DNA from: Granulicella sp. S190
GTDB lineage: Bacteria; Acidobacteriota; Terriglobia; Terriglobales; Acidobacteriaceae
Length of the DNA: 64,000 nt
Assembly: GCF_009766095.1 (NCBI RefSeq)
Contig: NZ_LMUD01000023.1
Location: 426,627-490,626 of the forward strand
Direction of reading: 5' to 3'
The translations under genes and the position numbers were made by a program. A model generated the notes under the pieces. It did not search any database. It was given only the letters and a program-made list of their open reading frames with translations, and was not told where the DNA came from. Below are positions 44,330 to 52,814 of the stretch, piece after piece. The first letter of the stretch is position 1. Every line of letters starts with the position of its first letter.

Positions 44330-44343
44330 TACCCGAAAGGGTA
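44330..44343. promoter_or_regulatory. Candidate response-regulator site (perfect dyad)
   Basis: TACCC-GAAA-GGGTA within a 16-bp sequence ATACCCGAAAGGGTAT whose 6-bp arms are perfectly inverted. It lies 144 bases upstream of the exported hydrolase that begins the hydrolase-MaoC-Dps cluster. Confidence 0.6.
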
Positions 44344-44486
44344 TCGACGTTACAGAAGGCAGTCTCCATAATCCTTTTCAGCAGCAGATAGCTAGGTGCT
44401 GCAGATGGACCGAGCGGTGGTCCGCCACCGTTCGCATGTCTTCAATCAACCGTCCGGTATGGGCGGTCAACATTCAAGGAGATTCT

Positions 44487-45272
44487 ATGTACCGCGACCG
44501 TTTGCATCACCTACTTCGCGCCTGCGTCGGCATGGCGTTACTGCTTTCGGTCATTCCAGCATTTGCGCAGAAACCAGCCACCTCGGTGAGGAACATCGTG
44601 CTTGTGCATGGCGCATTCGCCGATGGAACAAGTTGGTCTAAAATCATCCCGATCCTCGAGCAAAAGGGATATCACGTTGTAGCGGTTCAGAATCCGTTGA
44701 CATCGCTGTCTGACGATGTAGCTGCGACGAAGCGCATCATCGCCCTGCAGGACGGCCCTATCATCCTGGTAGGACACTCCTGGGGTGGTGCGGTGATCAC
44801 ACAGGCTGGAGATGATCCGAAGGTAGCCGGGCTCGTTTATGTTGCCGCCTACGCGCCAGAGGTGGGACAGTCTGCAAATGACGCGAGCACGCCGTTCGGA
44901 ATCACTGAGGGGCAGAAGCAGATCCGGGTCGACACCGAAAAGTTCGCTTCCATGACCTCTGAAGGAATCCTCAACGATTTTGCGCAAGGTTTGCCGATGG
45001 CCGAACGCAAGCTCATCCTGTCGGTACAGGGGCAAAGTTATGGTCCCATGTTCGGCGAAAAACTGACAGTTGCTGCATGGAAGACAAAACCATCATGGGT
45101 GGTTATCTCAGCGGATGATCGTATGCTTCCACCTGCTATGGAAGAATCGGCCGCAAAGAAGCTGGGAGCTACAGCCGTGACACTGCAGACGTGCCATCTC
45201 GCGATGCTGCAAGAGCCAGAAAAAGTTGCCGGAGTGATCGATGACGCGGCGAAGAAGTCATCGGCCAGATAA
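44487..45272 (+). CDS. Alpha/beta hydrolase with signal peptide
   Basis: A 261-aa hydrolase. Start at 44487 has AAGGAG six bases upstream and opens a Sec signal peptide (LLRACVGMALLLSVIPAFAQ). The mature part is a compact alpha/beta-fold: LVHGAFADGTSWSKIIP, nucleophile Ser in VGHSWGGAVI, and a late histidine in QTCHLAML. It belongs to the RsbQ-/esterase-like group often annotated as salicylate-esterase-like. The next gene encodes a near copy without a signal peptide, so the pair arose by tandem duplication and splits between periplasm and cytoplasm. Substrate unknown. Confidence 0.9.
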   Translation: MYRDRLHHLLRACVGMALLLSVIPAFAQKPATSVRNIVLVHGAFADGTSWSKIIPILEQKGYHVVAVQNPLTSLSDDVAATKRIIALQDGPIILVGHSWGGAVITQAGDDPKVAGLVYVAAYAPEVGQSANDASTPFGITEGQKQIRVDTEKFASMTSEGILNDFAQGLPMAERKLILSVQGQSYGPMFGEKLTVAAWKTKPSWVVISADDRMLPPAMEESAAKKLGATAVTLQTCHLAMLQEPEKVAGVIDDAAKKSSAR

Positions 45273-45332
45273 CACCACGGCGATCAACCGCTTCGAATCC
45301 ATAGACACGCAGCATCCACCAAGGAGGGCATC

Positions 45333-46031
45333 ATGTCTTCAGTTGTCAAAAATGTAGTTCTCGTTCACGGAGCATTTGCTGACGGCTCCAGTTGGTCTAA
45401 AGTGATTCCAATCCTGCAGCAGATGGGATACAACGCAGTCGCGGTTCAGAATCCGATGACTTCATTGTCGGACGAAGTCTCCTTCACAAAGAGAATCATC
45501 GCCCTTCAGGACGGTCCTGTAATCCTGGTCGGTCACTCATGGGGAGGCGCTGTGATTACTCAAGCTGGTGACGATCCCAAAGTTGCGGGTCTTGTATATG
45601 TAACAGCGTACGCGCCGGAAGTGGGGCAGTCCGCGAACGATGCGAGCAGCCCCTTCGGCTGGACGGAAGGGCAGAAGCAGATTCGCCTTGATAGCGACAA
45701 ATTCGCTACTGTGACTTCGCAAGGCATGCTGGAGCGTATCGCAGAAGGCCTGCCGATGGCAGACAGAAAGCTTGCGTTCGCTGTGCAGGGGCAGAGCTTC
45801 GGCCCGATGTTCGACGAGAAGCTCACTGTGGCTGCATGGAAGGATAAACCCACGTGGGCGTTGATCTCGACCAGAGATCAGATGCTACCGCCCGAAATGC
45901 AGCAGTTGGCAGCAGAGAAGATGGGCGCGAGAGTCACCACTCTGTCGACGTGCCACATGTCGATCCTGGAAGTGCCGGAGGTAGTCGCAAGAGTAATCGA
46001 CGAAGCCGCCAAAACTGCATTAGCAAAATGA
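45333..46031 (+). CDS. Alpha/beta hydrolase, cytosolic paralogue
   Basis: A 232-aa protein that matches the mature part of the preceding hydrolase at most positions (VLVHGAFADGSSWSKVIPILQQMGY, VGHSWGGAVITQAGDDPKVAGLVYV, STCHMSIL). No signal peptide. The ATG at 45333 follows a strong AAGGAGG site. It is 60 bases downstream of its paralogue and probably co-transcribed. Confidence 0.92.
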   Translation: MSSVVKNVVLVHGAFADGSSWSKVIPILQQMGYNAVAVQNPMTSLSDEVSFTKRIIALQDGPVILVGHSWGGAVITQAGDDPKVAGLVYVTAYAPEVGQSANDASSPFGWTEGQKQIRLDSDKFATVTSQGMLERIAEGLPMADRKLAFAVQGQSFGPMFDEKLTVAAWKDKPTWALISTRDQMLPPEMQQLAAEKMGARVTTLSTCHMSILEVPEVVARVIDEAAKTALAK

Positions 46032-46097
46032 TCTCTAGGGAAGTCGTCTCAAAGTTGGTACGCACTTTAACCGCAAAAGACCTTGAAAGGAGGAACA

Positions 46098-46610
46098 ATG
46101 ATTAGTGAAAAGCTGCAAGGTGAACCCAGGACGATGACCTCCTTCGATCCGGCATCCTTCCTTATGGTCCCTGCGAAACGCTTTGAGGATCTGCGGGTTG
46201 GAGACATCTTCCGCGCACCGAGTCGTACGTTGACCGCTGCACACTCCGCTGCCTTTCAAACTGTATCTGCGGACAATCACCCGGTACACTATGATGCCGT
46301 TTGGGCGGCAAGACATGGCCACTCGGCTCCCGTTGTGCACGGGCTTCAGGTACTCGCATTCACTGCGCCGGGAGCAACGTTATTTCCTCATTACATCGGC
46401 GAAGTCTTCATTGCTTTTACCGAACTCTCCTGCAAATTCCTGAAGGAAGTGCACTCCGGCGACACTCTCTATCCTGCGCTGGAGATCATCGAGCTGTCCA
46501 TGCAGGATTCGAACGGCCTTGTCACAACAAAGGTAACCGTCTTCAATCAACATAAGGAGCTTGTGCTGTCCGGAGAACACAAATATCTGTTGAAGGCCGG
46601 CGAGAACTAA
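46098..46610 (+). CDS. MaoC-like (hot-dog fold) dehydratase
   Basis: A 170-aa single hot-dog domain protein. The R-hydratase motif is visible: FQTVSADNHPVHYDAVWAARHG, with the Asp and His expected to activate water, then VVHGLQVLAF. FKEVHSGDTLYPALEI completes the fold. Family members hydrate enoyl-CoA to (R)-3-hydroxyacyl-CoA, for polyester or lipid metabolism. Start at 46098 after AAAGGAGG; an in-frame TTG at 46083 lies within that site. Lies in the hydrolase-MaoC-Dps series. Confidence 0.88.
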   Translation: MISEKLQGEPRTMTSFDPASFLMVPAKRFEDLRVGDIFRAPSRTLTAAHSAAFQTVSADNHPVHYDAVWAARHGHSAPVVHGLQVLAFTAPGATLFPHYIGEVFIAFTELSCKFLKEVHSGDTLYPALEIIELSMQDSNGLVTTKVTVFNQHKELVLSGEHKYLLKAGEN

Positions 46611-46672
46611 GTTGCTCTCTGCGATCGACACGGATGATATTCAACCCTTACCATCAGCCAAAGGAGATCAAG

Positions 46673-47188
46673 ATGTCGAATAAAAAAGAATTACGCGAAC
46701 GCCAGAAAGCATCCCTAACCACCAGGTCCGATATCGACGCAGCAGCAGTTCAGGATATTACCGGCGCTCTAAATGCGCTGCTATCGGACGCTTTCGCTCT
46801 CTACATAAAGACAAAGAACTTTCATTGGCATATGAGCGGACCGCACTTCCGTGACTACCACCTCCTTCTTGACGATCACGGTGACCAGCTCTTCGCCATG
46901 ACAGATGATATTGCCGAGCGAGTCCGCAAGATCGGAGGAACGACGATTAGGTCCATCGGCCATATCGCGAGGCTACAACGTATTCGCGATAACGACGCCG
47001 AGTACGTGACCCCCGCAGACATGTTGAGCGAACTGCATGAAGATGACAAAGCGTTCACCCTGAGCATGCGTGCGGTACATACACTCTGCGACGATGCGGG
47101 TGACGTCGCAACAGCTAGCCTACTGGAGAACTGGATCGATCAGTCCCAGCGTCGCAGTTGGTTTCTCTTCGAGGCCACACGCTCTTGA
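46673..47188 (+). CDS. dps: Dps family DNA-binding ferritin-like protein
   Basis: A 171-aa mini-ferritin that stores iron with peroxide and protects DNA in stress. The intersubunit ferroxidase site is seen in KTKNFHWHMSGPHFRDYHLLLDDHGDQLFAMTDDIAERVRKIGG (His, Asp and Glu ligands). The N terminus is Lys/Arg-rich (NKKELRERQKA), fitting DNA contact. Start at 46673 with AAGGAG seven bases upstream. Last gene of the cluster; a strong hairpin follows. Confidence 0.94.
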   Translation: MSNKKELRERQKASLTTRSDIDAAAVQDITGALNALLSDAFALYIKTKNFHWHMSGPHFRDYHLLLDDHGDQLFAMTDDIAERVRKIGGTTIRSIGHIARLQRIRDNDAEYVTPADMLSELHEDDKAFTLSMRAVHTLCDDAGDVATASLLENWIDQSQRRSWFLFEATRS

Positions 47189-47265
47189 CATCGGGGATCT
47201 CTAACTCGCACCCACTTAGTGATGATCGCGGTCATACTTAGTTGTGTGGTAATGCAATCAACACA

Positions 47266-47301
47266 CGAAAGCCGCTACTTGAACGTACGTAGCGGCTTTC
47301 G
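47266..47301. terminator. Bidirectional hairpin terminator
   Basis: Perfect 13-bp stem CGAAAGCCGCTAC (47266-47278)/GTAGCGGCTTTCG (47289-47301) with a 10-nt loop, between the convergent dps and GH6 genes. Confidence 0.75.
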
Positions 47302-47320
47302 GGTGAACGAGGGATATGGC

Positions 47321-48673
47321 CTAGCGGAGTGGAGGATTGGCGCGTTGGGCAAGGTCCAGCGCCTGCTGCGGGAACCATGCGCCTGCTGCTGGATCGTAGA
47401 GTCCCCACAGCGGATCGAAGGTAGCCTGTTGAGCCGCTGTGGTGGGCCATGCTGCGGGGTCATAGACGCCGAAATCCCAGGCGCGTGCACCACCCGCAGA
47501 GTCGCAGGTGCCGTCGGACTGCCCCGGAGTCTTAACCCATAGGTAAGCGTCCAGCAGCGGGATGCCCGTCTTAGCCGTTGGAACGGCGCCCAGACCGCGT
47601 GCTGGCGGATTGCACCAGCCTCCATTGTTCAATGTCGTTATCACGGTTGAGGGTTGGTTGTAAGGCGGGTTGGCGTAGCTGGCTGCATTGAAGGGGCCCT
47701 GTCCATTGCGGCTCGTATCGATTGCGAAGTGTGTGCTCGGAACCGCGCTGCCCAGGTTTTGCTGAAACCACTCGTCGGTGTAAACCCAGGTCGTAATGTC
47801 GTCGGGGTTCACCGTGCCGAGCGGAGAGTAATACTGGCTGGCGCAGTAGGAGTAGTTGCCAAGCCGCCAACCACCATCCGCAGGATTCATGCCGAAGGCG
47901 ATGCACGATGAAACCCAGGTATCGAACTTCGACTCGTAGGTAGAGAGGTTGTAGTTCGAGACGTTCGAGAAGAAACCCTGAGCCTGTTGAACGCCGGCCG
48001 TGATTAGGCGCTGAGTAATTACAGGAACGGCCTGCCAATGAGCGTTGCCGCCATCGATGTAGACGCTCGTCTGGGCCTGCTGCTCAAGCCGGGTGATCGC
48101 GTAGTTGATCTGGGCGTAGCGGTTGGTGACGGCCTGCGGGATATCGACCACCGTGGGATCGTATCCGCAGTCGCTGGGAAGGTCGGCGATCGCGTCAGGC
48201 TCCAGCATGATCACTACCTTTTGGTTACCGATGGCGCCGGCAATGGCGTCTATCCAGGCGTCGTAATCAGCTGTGTTTTCGGCCCCGCCAGCGGAGTAGC
48301 TGCCGCAGTCACGTCCCGGAATGTTGTAAAGAACGAAGACTGGGATGGCGCGCTGGAAATTTGCCTCGCGCAGCGTACTCGAAACGGTTGAGGCAGTTTG
48401 AGCAGGAGTATTGCCGGTGAGCCAGACCGCCTGCGGGGTGGCCTCCATCTCGGCGATTAGGAGAGCGTTTTTGAGCTGGAACTTCTCCAGCAGGCCGACA
48501 GCCTGTTGGATGGAACCACTGGCAGGTTGTGGTACGAAGAAACGGGCGTTGGCGGGAAGGGTTTTGTCTGCTGGGGTTTGCGCATCTGCCTTGGTTGCTA
48601 GAGAGGTAATCGAGAGCAGAGCGGCTGCTGCGAACGCTCTTACGAGGATGCTACGGATAAAGCGATGTTGCAT
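47321..48673 (-). CDS. Secreted GH6 family cellulase (cellobiohydrolase/endoglucanase)
   Basis: A 450-aa secreted enzyme. The start at 48673 has AGGAGG six bases upstream and opens a Sec signal peptide (RAFAAAALLSITSLATKADAQ). GH6 motifs are clear: VFVLYNIPGRDCGSYSAGG with the probable acid Asp, VVIMLEPDAIADL, YIDGGNAHW, VSNYN, HFAIDTSRNGQGP and AYLWVKTPGQSDGTCDS. It inverts and cleaves beta-1,4-glucan, so cellulose or related glucan is the likely substrate. No carbohydrate-binding module is attached. Endo versus exo mode depends on loop lengths that cannot be judged by eye. Confidence 0.95.
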   Translation of the reverse strand: MQHRFIRSILVRAFAAAALLSITSLATKADAQTPADKTLPANARFFVPQPASGSIQQAVGLLEKFQLKNALLIAEMEATPQAVWLTGNTPAQTASTVSSTLREANFQRAIPVFVLYNIPGRDCGSYSAGGAENTADYDAWIDAIAGAIGNQKVVIMLEPDAIADLPSDCGYDPTVVDIPQAVTNRYAQINYAITRLEQQAQTSVYIDGGNAHWQAVPVITQRLITAGVQQAQGFFSNVSNYNLSTYESKFDTWVSSCIAFGMNPADGGWRLGNYSYCASQYYSPLGTVNPDDITTWVYTDEWFQQNLGSAVPSTHFAIDTSRNGQGPFNAASYANPPYNQPSTVITTLNNGGWCNPPARGLGAVPTAKTGIPLLDAYLWVKTPGQSDGTCDSAGGARAWDFGVYDPAAWPTTAAQQATFDPLWGLYDPAAGAWFPQQALDLAQRANPPLR

Positions 48674-49038
48674 GGGGAGCCTCCTGAGTCGTCTTCACGA
48701 ACACACATACAATCGGACACTTGCCGTAGAGCATGCATAGTCCAATGCGCGGTTCGGTGTACCAACTTATTGAGCCGGACTTTGATTGTCAATTCGGTCG
48801 AAGAGGCACATTGCCGGGCTCCACCCTTTAGTCCTTAAACAACAAATCTTGGATGCCTCATCCTTCGCGCTTTTTTCGCGAAGGTGGCATATAAACTGAT
48901 GGTGCCGGCGGGTGGCCCATACATCACGTGAAATCAACATCTCGGTGACTAGCCTGAAAATAGTCACAAGCTGGCAACACCTCTAACCACCCTGAGCCGT
49001 TCCGTCTTAAGCAGCTCGAGCGCTCACTCCCAAAACTG
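48674..49038. other. Intergenic upstream of GH6 gene
   Basis: No gene seen. It contains a partial match to the motif of the kinase region (CACCC-TTTA-GTCCT, 48823-48836, right arm degenerate), about 150 bases upstream of the GH6 start. Confidence 0.35.
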
Positions 49039-49120
49039 GAACACCAGAAAATAAATACCAAAACCCCGTCACATTTTTTTCGCTCGAAAAAGTGACTGCT
49101 AAACACCACGCCAGCCACGC
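49039..49120 (+). repeat. A/C-rich intergenic repeat, copy 1
   Basis: Shares a stepwise alignment with 52531-52616: AAAATAAA, AAACC, GTCACATTTTT, TCGAAAA, TGCT(G)AAAC and CCACG occur in the same order and spacing. Both copies are nearly free of G outside these blocks and run into further C/A-rich sequence. Probably an acidobacterial non-coding repeat family; function unknown. Confidence 0.5.
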
Positions 49121-49232
49121 AAACCCATCGCCCAAAAAAATAACGCAAAACTCACTCAGGAATGAGACGGTCGACGAGAGAATTTTACTAAGTCAAAAAG
49201 GATCGCCCATCGGTTCGATAATCAGAGCGTCG

Positions 49233-51407
49233 TCATCTCCGCTCTAACGTCAAGGCGTAGATATCATCGGTTCCTTCGTCGCGAAGCATCATGGGGGCGT
49301 CGGCAGGGTCAAGGCCCATCCACAACGTATAACTGCCGGTGTACCGTGCGCCTTTCAAATCGGCCACGCTCTCTCTTCTTCCATCCGCGGCTCGAATGCG
49401 CAGGACGGACGGATCGGCCGTCCATCGAACGTAGTAGATCCATCGGCCATCGTGGGACCACTCTGGAAAAGCCACAGCTCCTGTATCTAGCTTCGCCCAC
49501 GTTGCGGTCGATAGATTCAAGAGTCTCAAGCTCACAGTGTCGAGAGTCATGGCCGAGAGGAAACGGCCGTCGGGCGACCAGCGGGGTACCATGAGACCTT
49601 CCGAACCAGGAATGGCAGTCGCCTTGCCGGCCGCGAGGTCGAAGAGGCGCAGGTCAGACTTGGCACTTGCGCCGACATTGGGCGACGTGGAAAAAGCAAT
49701 TTTCAGTCCGTCAGGGGACCAACTCGGATCCGTCTCTGCCTTGAGATCCTCCGGCAAAATGCGATGCGGCTTTCCGGTTCCATCGGAGGCAATGACGGAG
49801 ATGGCGTCAACGCCGTCTGTCGTTCGGTCTACAAAGGCAATCTGAGATCCGTCGGGGGACCAGCGCACCGACTTCGGGCGCAAGGGAGGTTCAGTCAGCT
49901 GAATGGGATGACTGCCGTCCAGATTCGCACGCCAGAGAACGCCCTCAGGATAAGAGACATAGGCGACAGATTTGCTGTCGTTCGAAAAGACGACGAACTC
50001 CACCGAGATGCCGGCAAAAAAAGGCTCGAACTGACTGGATTTTGCGTCAAGGCGAACAAGCTCGCCACGCCGGGTGCGGCCCGATGCAAAGATCTTTTTT
50101 CCATCAGAACTGGGAATAGGCCGGTCCCAGACGGTGGGGCCAAAGGTAAGTTGAACCGGGGTTGCACGTACGTTCGAACTGAAGCCACGCTCGCGCGGAA
50201 GAAGCCAGATCTGGCTATCCGCAACGAAGAAGAATCGTCCATCCGGTGCCCATTCTCCGTCCCACTGGGTGGGCGAGTTGCCCCATCCTGGGAGGAGCTG
50301 GCGCATATTGCTTCCGTCGGATGCGATCTCCCACAACAAGCCATCCTTGGAAAACCGCATTGTCTTTCCGTTTGGCGACCATGCCAGGGACTTCACATAT
50401 CCTCCGGGTGAAGCGATTCGATGTGCCTCCGAGCCGTCGCGGCGCATCACGAATATATCGCCGTTTGCCGAGGCGTAAACGATCTTTTCACCATCGGAAG
50501 ACCACGCCGCGGAGAACACTGCATCTGCAAGGTGGCGAAGAGCTCCCCCCACCAGACGAAAACTCCATAGTGAATTTGCGGGTCCCTGGCCGCCTTGCTG
50601 AGAGACGATCAGCAGGGTCGACCCATCCGGCGAAACGTCCCCGCTCCGTGGTTCCTCGATTCCAAGCAGGAGGGGCGCCTCCACTCCGCCGGAAGCCGAA
50701 ACTTCCGCGACACCTCTCGTTCGCAGTTGGGTGAAATAGATTCTGTTCCCGTCGGTTCCGCCGATGGATTTGGTGCGTCCGTCAGTTGTAATCTGCGTAT
50801 ATGCCGATATACGCCAACTGTCGGAATCGTTCGATCGGATCGCAAAATACACGGCCAGAGCTACCATCACTGCCGCACCGGCGAGAAGCCAGCGCACAGC
50901 AGGCCGGCCAACGCTGCGGTCCAGCGAGCGCTGCTGCCAGCCGAACCATCTTGCGACGGCCCATGCATGGCCGTCCATCTCGATCTCCTCTTCCTCAATA
51001 GTGATGTGGGTTACCTTTACCGATTCGCTGGAATTGACCACAATCTGTTGTTGCAATCTTTCCTGTGGACCGTGCCGTTGCTCCATCTCCACAGGCGCAG
51101 TGAACCGGTAGCCACGGCTGGGCACGGTCTCGATGATCTTTCCACCCGACTCGTGCCGTGACAGAGCTTTGCGCAGCAGGAAGATCTGCTGGGTAAGATT
51201 GCTCTCTTCAATGAACTGATCGGGCCATAGTGCAGCGAGTAATTCGTCCTTGCTGCAAACCCGATCTCGATGATCGATCAGGTAGATCAGCAGGTCGAAA
51301 CTCTTACGATTCAGGGCAATCAGCTCTTGCTCCCACTTGAGCGTCCAGCCGGAGCGGTCGACGACATATCGTTCAAATCGAATTAGGTTATTGATTTCCA
51401 GCAGCAT
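49233..51407 (-). CDS. CadC-like winged-helix membrane protein with TolB-type propeller
   Basis: A 724-aa protein. Residues 1-110 form an OmpR/CadC-type winged helix (FERYVVDRSGWTLKWEQELIALNRKSFDLLIYLIDHRDRVCSKDELLAALWP, RKALSRHESGGKIIETVPSRGYRFTAPVE). A single membrane helix lies near 172-190 (WLLAGAAVMVALAVYFAI). The rest is a TolB/WD40-like beta-propeller with repeated SPDG boxes (VSPDGSTLLIVSQ, WSPDGSQIAFVDR, WSPDGLKIAFS, WSPDGRFLSAM). The plan is a one-component regulator with a periplasmic sensor and a cytosolic DNA-binding domain. It may act on nearby genes such as GH6 or DUF4142, but no operator was identified. Confidence 0.9.
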   Translation of the reverse strand: MLLEINNLIRFERYVVDRSGWTLKWEQELIALNRKSFDLLIYLIDHRDRVCSKDELLAALWPDQFIEESNLTQQIFLLRKALSRHESGGKIIETVPSRGYRFTAPVEMEQRHGPQERLQQQIVVNSSESVKVTHITIEEEEIEMDGHAWAVARWFGWQQRSLDRSVGRPAVRWLLAGAAVMVALAVYFAIRSNDSDSWRISAYTQITTDGRTKSIGGTDGNRIYFTQLRTRGVAEVSASGGVEAPLLLGIEEPRSGDVSPDGSTLLIVSQQGGQGPANSLWSFRLVGGALRHLADAVFSAAWSSDGEKIVYASANGDIFVMRRDGSEAHRIASPGGYVKSLAWSPNGKTMRFSKDGLLWEIASDGSNMRQLLPGWGNSPTQWDGEWAPDGRFFFVADSQIWLLPRERGFSSNVRATPVQLTFGPTVWDRPIPSSDGKKIFASGRTRRGELVRLDAKSSQFEPFFAGISVEFVVFSNDSKSVAYVSYPEGVLWRANLDGSHPIQLTEPPLRPKSVRWSPDGSQIAFVDRTTDGVDAISVIASDGTGKPHRILPEDLKAETDPSWSPDGLKIAFSTSPNVGASAKSDLRLFDLAAGKATAIPGSEGLMVPRWSPDGRFLSAMTLDTVSLRLLNLSTATWAKLDTGAVAFPEWSHDGRWIYYVRWTADPSVLRIRAADGRRESVADLKGARYTGSYTLWMGLDPADAPMMLRDEGTDDIYALTLERR

Positions 51408-51944
51408 AACTCGATTTAGCAGAAATTTGAGAACGGATCAATTACAGATTGAAGGGGAACTGTGAAATCTCGTGGCAGAACCGAGGCACCAACAACCCTT
51501 CGCCAAGACGAAAGTGCGAATACCTCGCGAGAAGCATATCAAACGATCAGTGTCAGCCCCATGGACTTCTTGGACGCTCCGACCGAGAGGATCGAAAGAG
51601 ACGAGGACCAGGTTGGCTGGAGATGTTCGGGCTCTACAGAGCCGCCTTACGCTGCAGAGATGGGTTAGTGGAGAGGAGATTGGGCTAGACGCAGAAAGAT
51701 TCAAGAGTGTCTCTTCTCCAGTGCGAGCGTTACGAGAAGAGGCATGGCCAGTGGCGCAGGCCCTCTCAGCCTCGGCAATTTCACCGCACCGTCTTCTACG
51801 TCCAGGAAGCATTTACGCAAAGATTTTTGCGCCCCACGCAAACTGCTACGTCTAACCATGCCTCCGAGATGCAACTCAAAACCACTAAACTGCCTCTCAC
51901 GCCCTGAACGAAACTTCGCGGCTACGCCGCAATCCGGAGAACCG
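51408..51944. other. Divergent intergenic region
   Basis: 537 bases between the CadC-like gene (minus) and the DUF4142 gene (plus). Several short frames exist in all directions but none shows a protein family feature or a good ribosome-binding site. The DUF4142 frame is open back to 51744, but that extension lacks signal-peptide character. Nothing else seen. Confidence 0.45.
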
Positions 51945-52454
51945 ATGAAAAACTCGACGCAGTGGATGTGTTGCGCAATGCTCGGCATTGTTGCCGCGCT
52001 TTCCCCAACCAAAGCAAAAGCAGTCACCGATGACGATAAGAAATTTCTGGCAACGGCAGCCCAATCCGACCAAAACGAAATAGCCCTCAGCCAGTTGGCA
52101 GAACAGAAAGCCACTAATCCTGCGGTCAAGTCCTTCGCCGAAAAGATGGTGAAAGAGCACACCCAGATGACCGCAAGCATGAAGCCCTACGCTGACTCGT
52201 GGGGTCTCACTCCTCCCACAGGTCCCGACTCCGATCACCAGAAAGAACTCGACAAGCTCAACGGACTCTCCGGGAATGACTTCGACAAGGAGTATATGGA
52301 CCAGATGGTGACAGACCACTCCAAGGCCCTCAGTGCATTCACCACCGAAGCCAAGGACACCAAAGAGGTACAGTTCCGCGCCGCAGTTATCAAAGGCAAG
52401 ACCGCCGTAGCTGCCCACAAAAATATGGCCTACGACCTTAAAAAGAAGCTGTAA
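51945..52454 (+). CDS. DUF4142 domain-containing secreted protein
   Basis: A 169-aa exported four-helix protein. Start at 51945 (GGAG five bases upstream), signal peptide MKNSTQWMCCAMLGIVAALSPTKAKA. The DUF4142 core is typical: KFLATAAQSDQNEIALSQLAEQKATNPAVKSFAEKMVKEHTQM, later YMDQMVTDHSKALSAF and KTAVAAHKNMAYDL, with paired His/Glu residues as in ferritin-like bundles. Often linked to stress tolerance; biochemical role unknown. Confidence 0.88.
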   Translation: MKNSTQWMCCAMLGIVAALSPTKAKAVTDDDKKFLATAAQSDQNEIALSQLAEQKATNPAVKSFAEKMVKEHTQMTASMKPYADSWGLTPPTGPDSDHQKELDKLNGLSGNDFDKEYMDQMVTDHSKALSAFTTEAKDTKEVQFRAAVIKGKTAVAAHKNMAYDLKKKL

Positions 52455-52530
52455 CCAAAAATAATCAGCCGGCGCCCACGTCTTCCCTCCGAGATGTGGG
52501 CGTCTGCCGCGATGCATGACAGTCCCAGAA

Positions 52531-52711
52531 CGGCACTCCCTAAAATAAACCGCGAAACCGTGTCACATTTTTCGTCATCGAAAAGTCGTTGCTGAAACTC
52601 CACGTTTACCACGCCAACCACCACAACTTCACCATCAAAACACCATCACAAAACACTACATTTTCGTAAAACTCCCCGCAAAATCTCATAAACTACCACC
52701 AAATAAAAAAG
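52531..52711 (+). repeat. A/C-rich intergenic repeat, copy 2
   Basis: The first 85 bases align with 49039-49120. The rest is a string of CCACC/AAAAC/CATCA-like words ending in CCACCAAATAAAAAA. No open frame of note. It occupies most of the 360-base gap after the DUF4142 gene. Confidence 0.5.
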
Positions 52712-52814
52712 GCGACGACTCAAGGCTCCGACACGGAACTGAAGCAGCCCGTTCTCAAAGTTGGACGATAGGTAAGGTTCCGGTGTAGCGTTTACTCGAG
52801 ACCAAGGAGCCTGC

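Noticed and set aside
51744..51944. N-terminal extension of the DUF4142 protein
   Set aside because: The signal peptide begins at 51945 directly after a ribosome-binding site; the extension would bury it.
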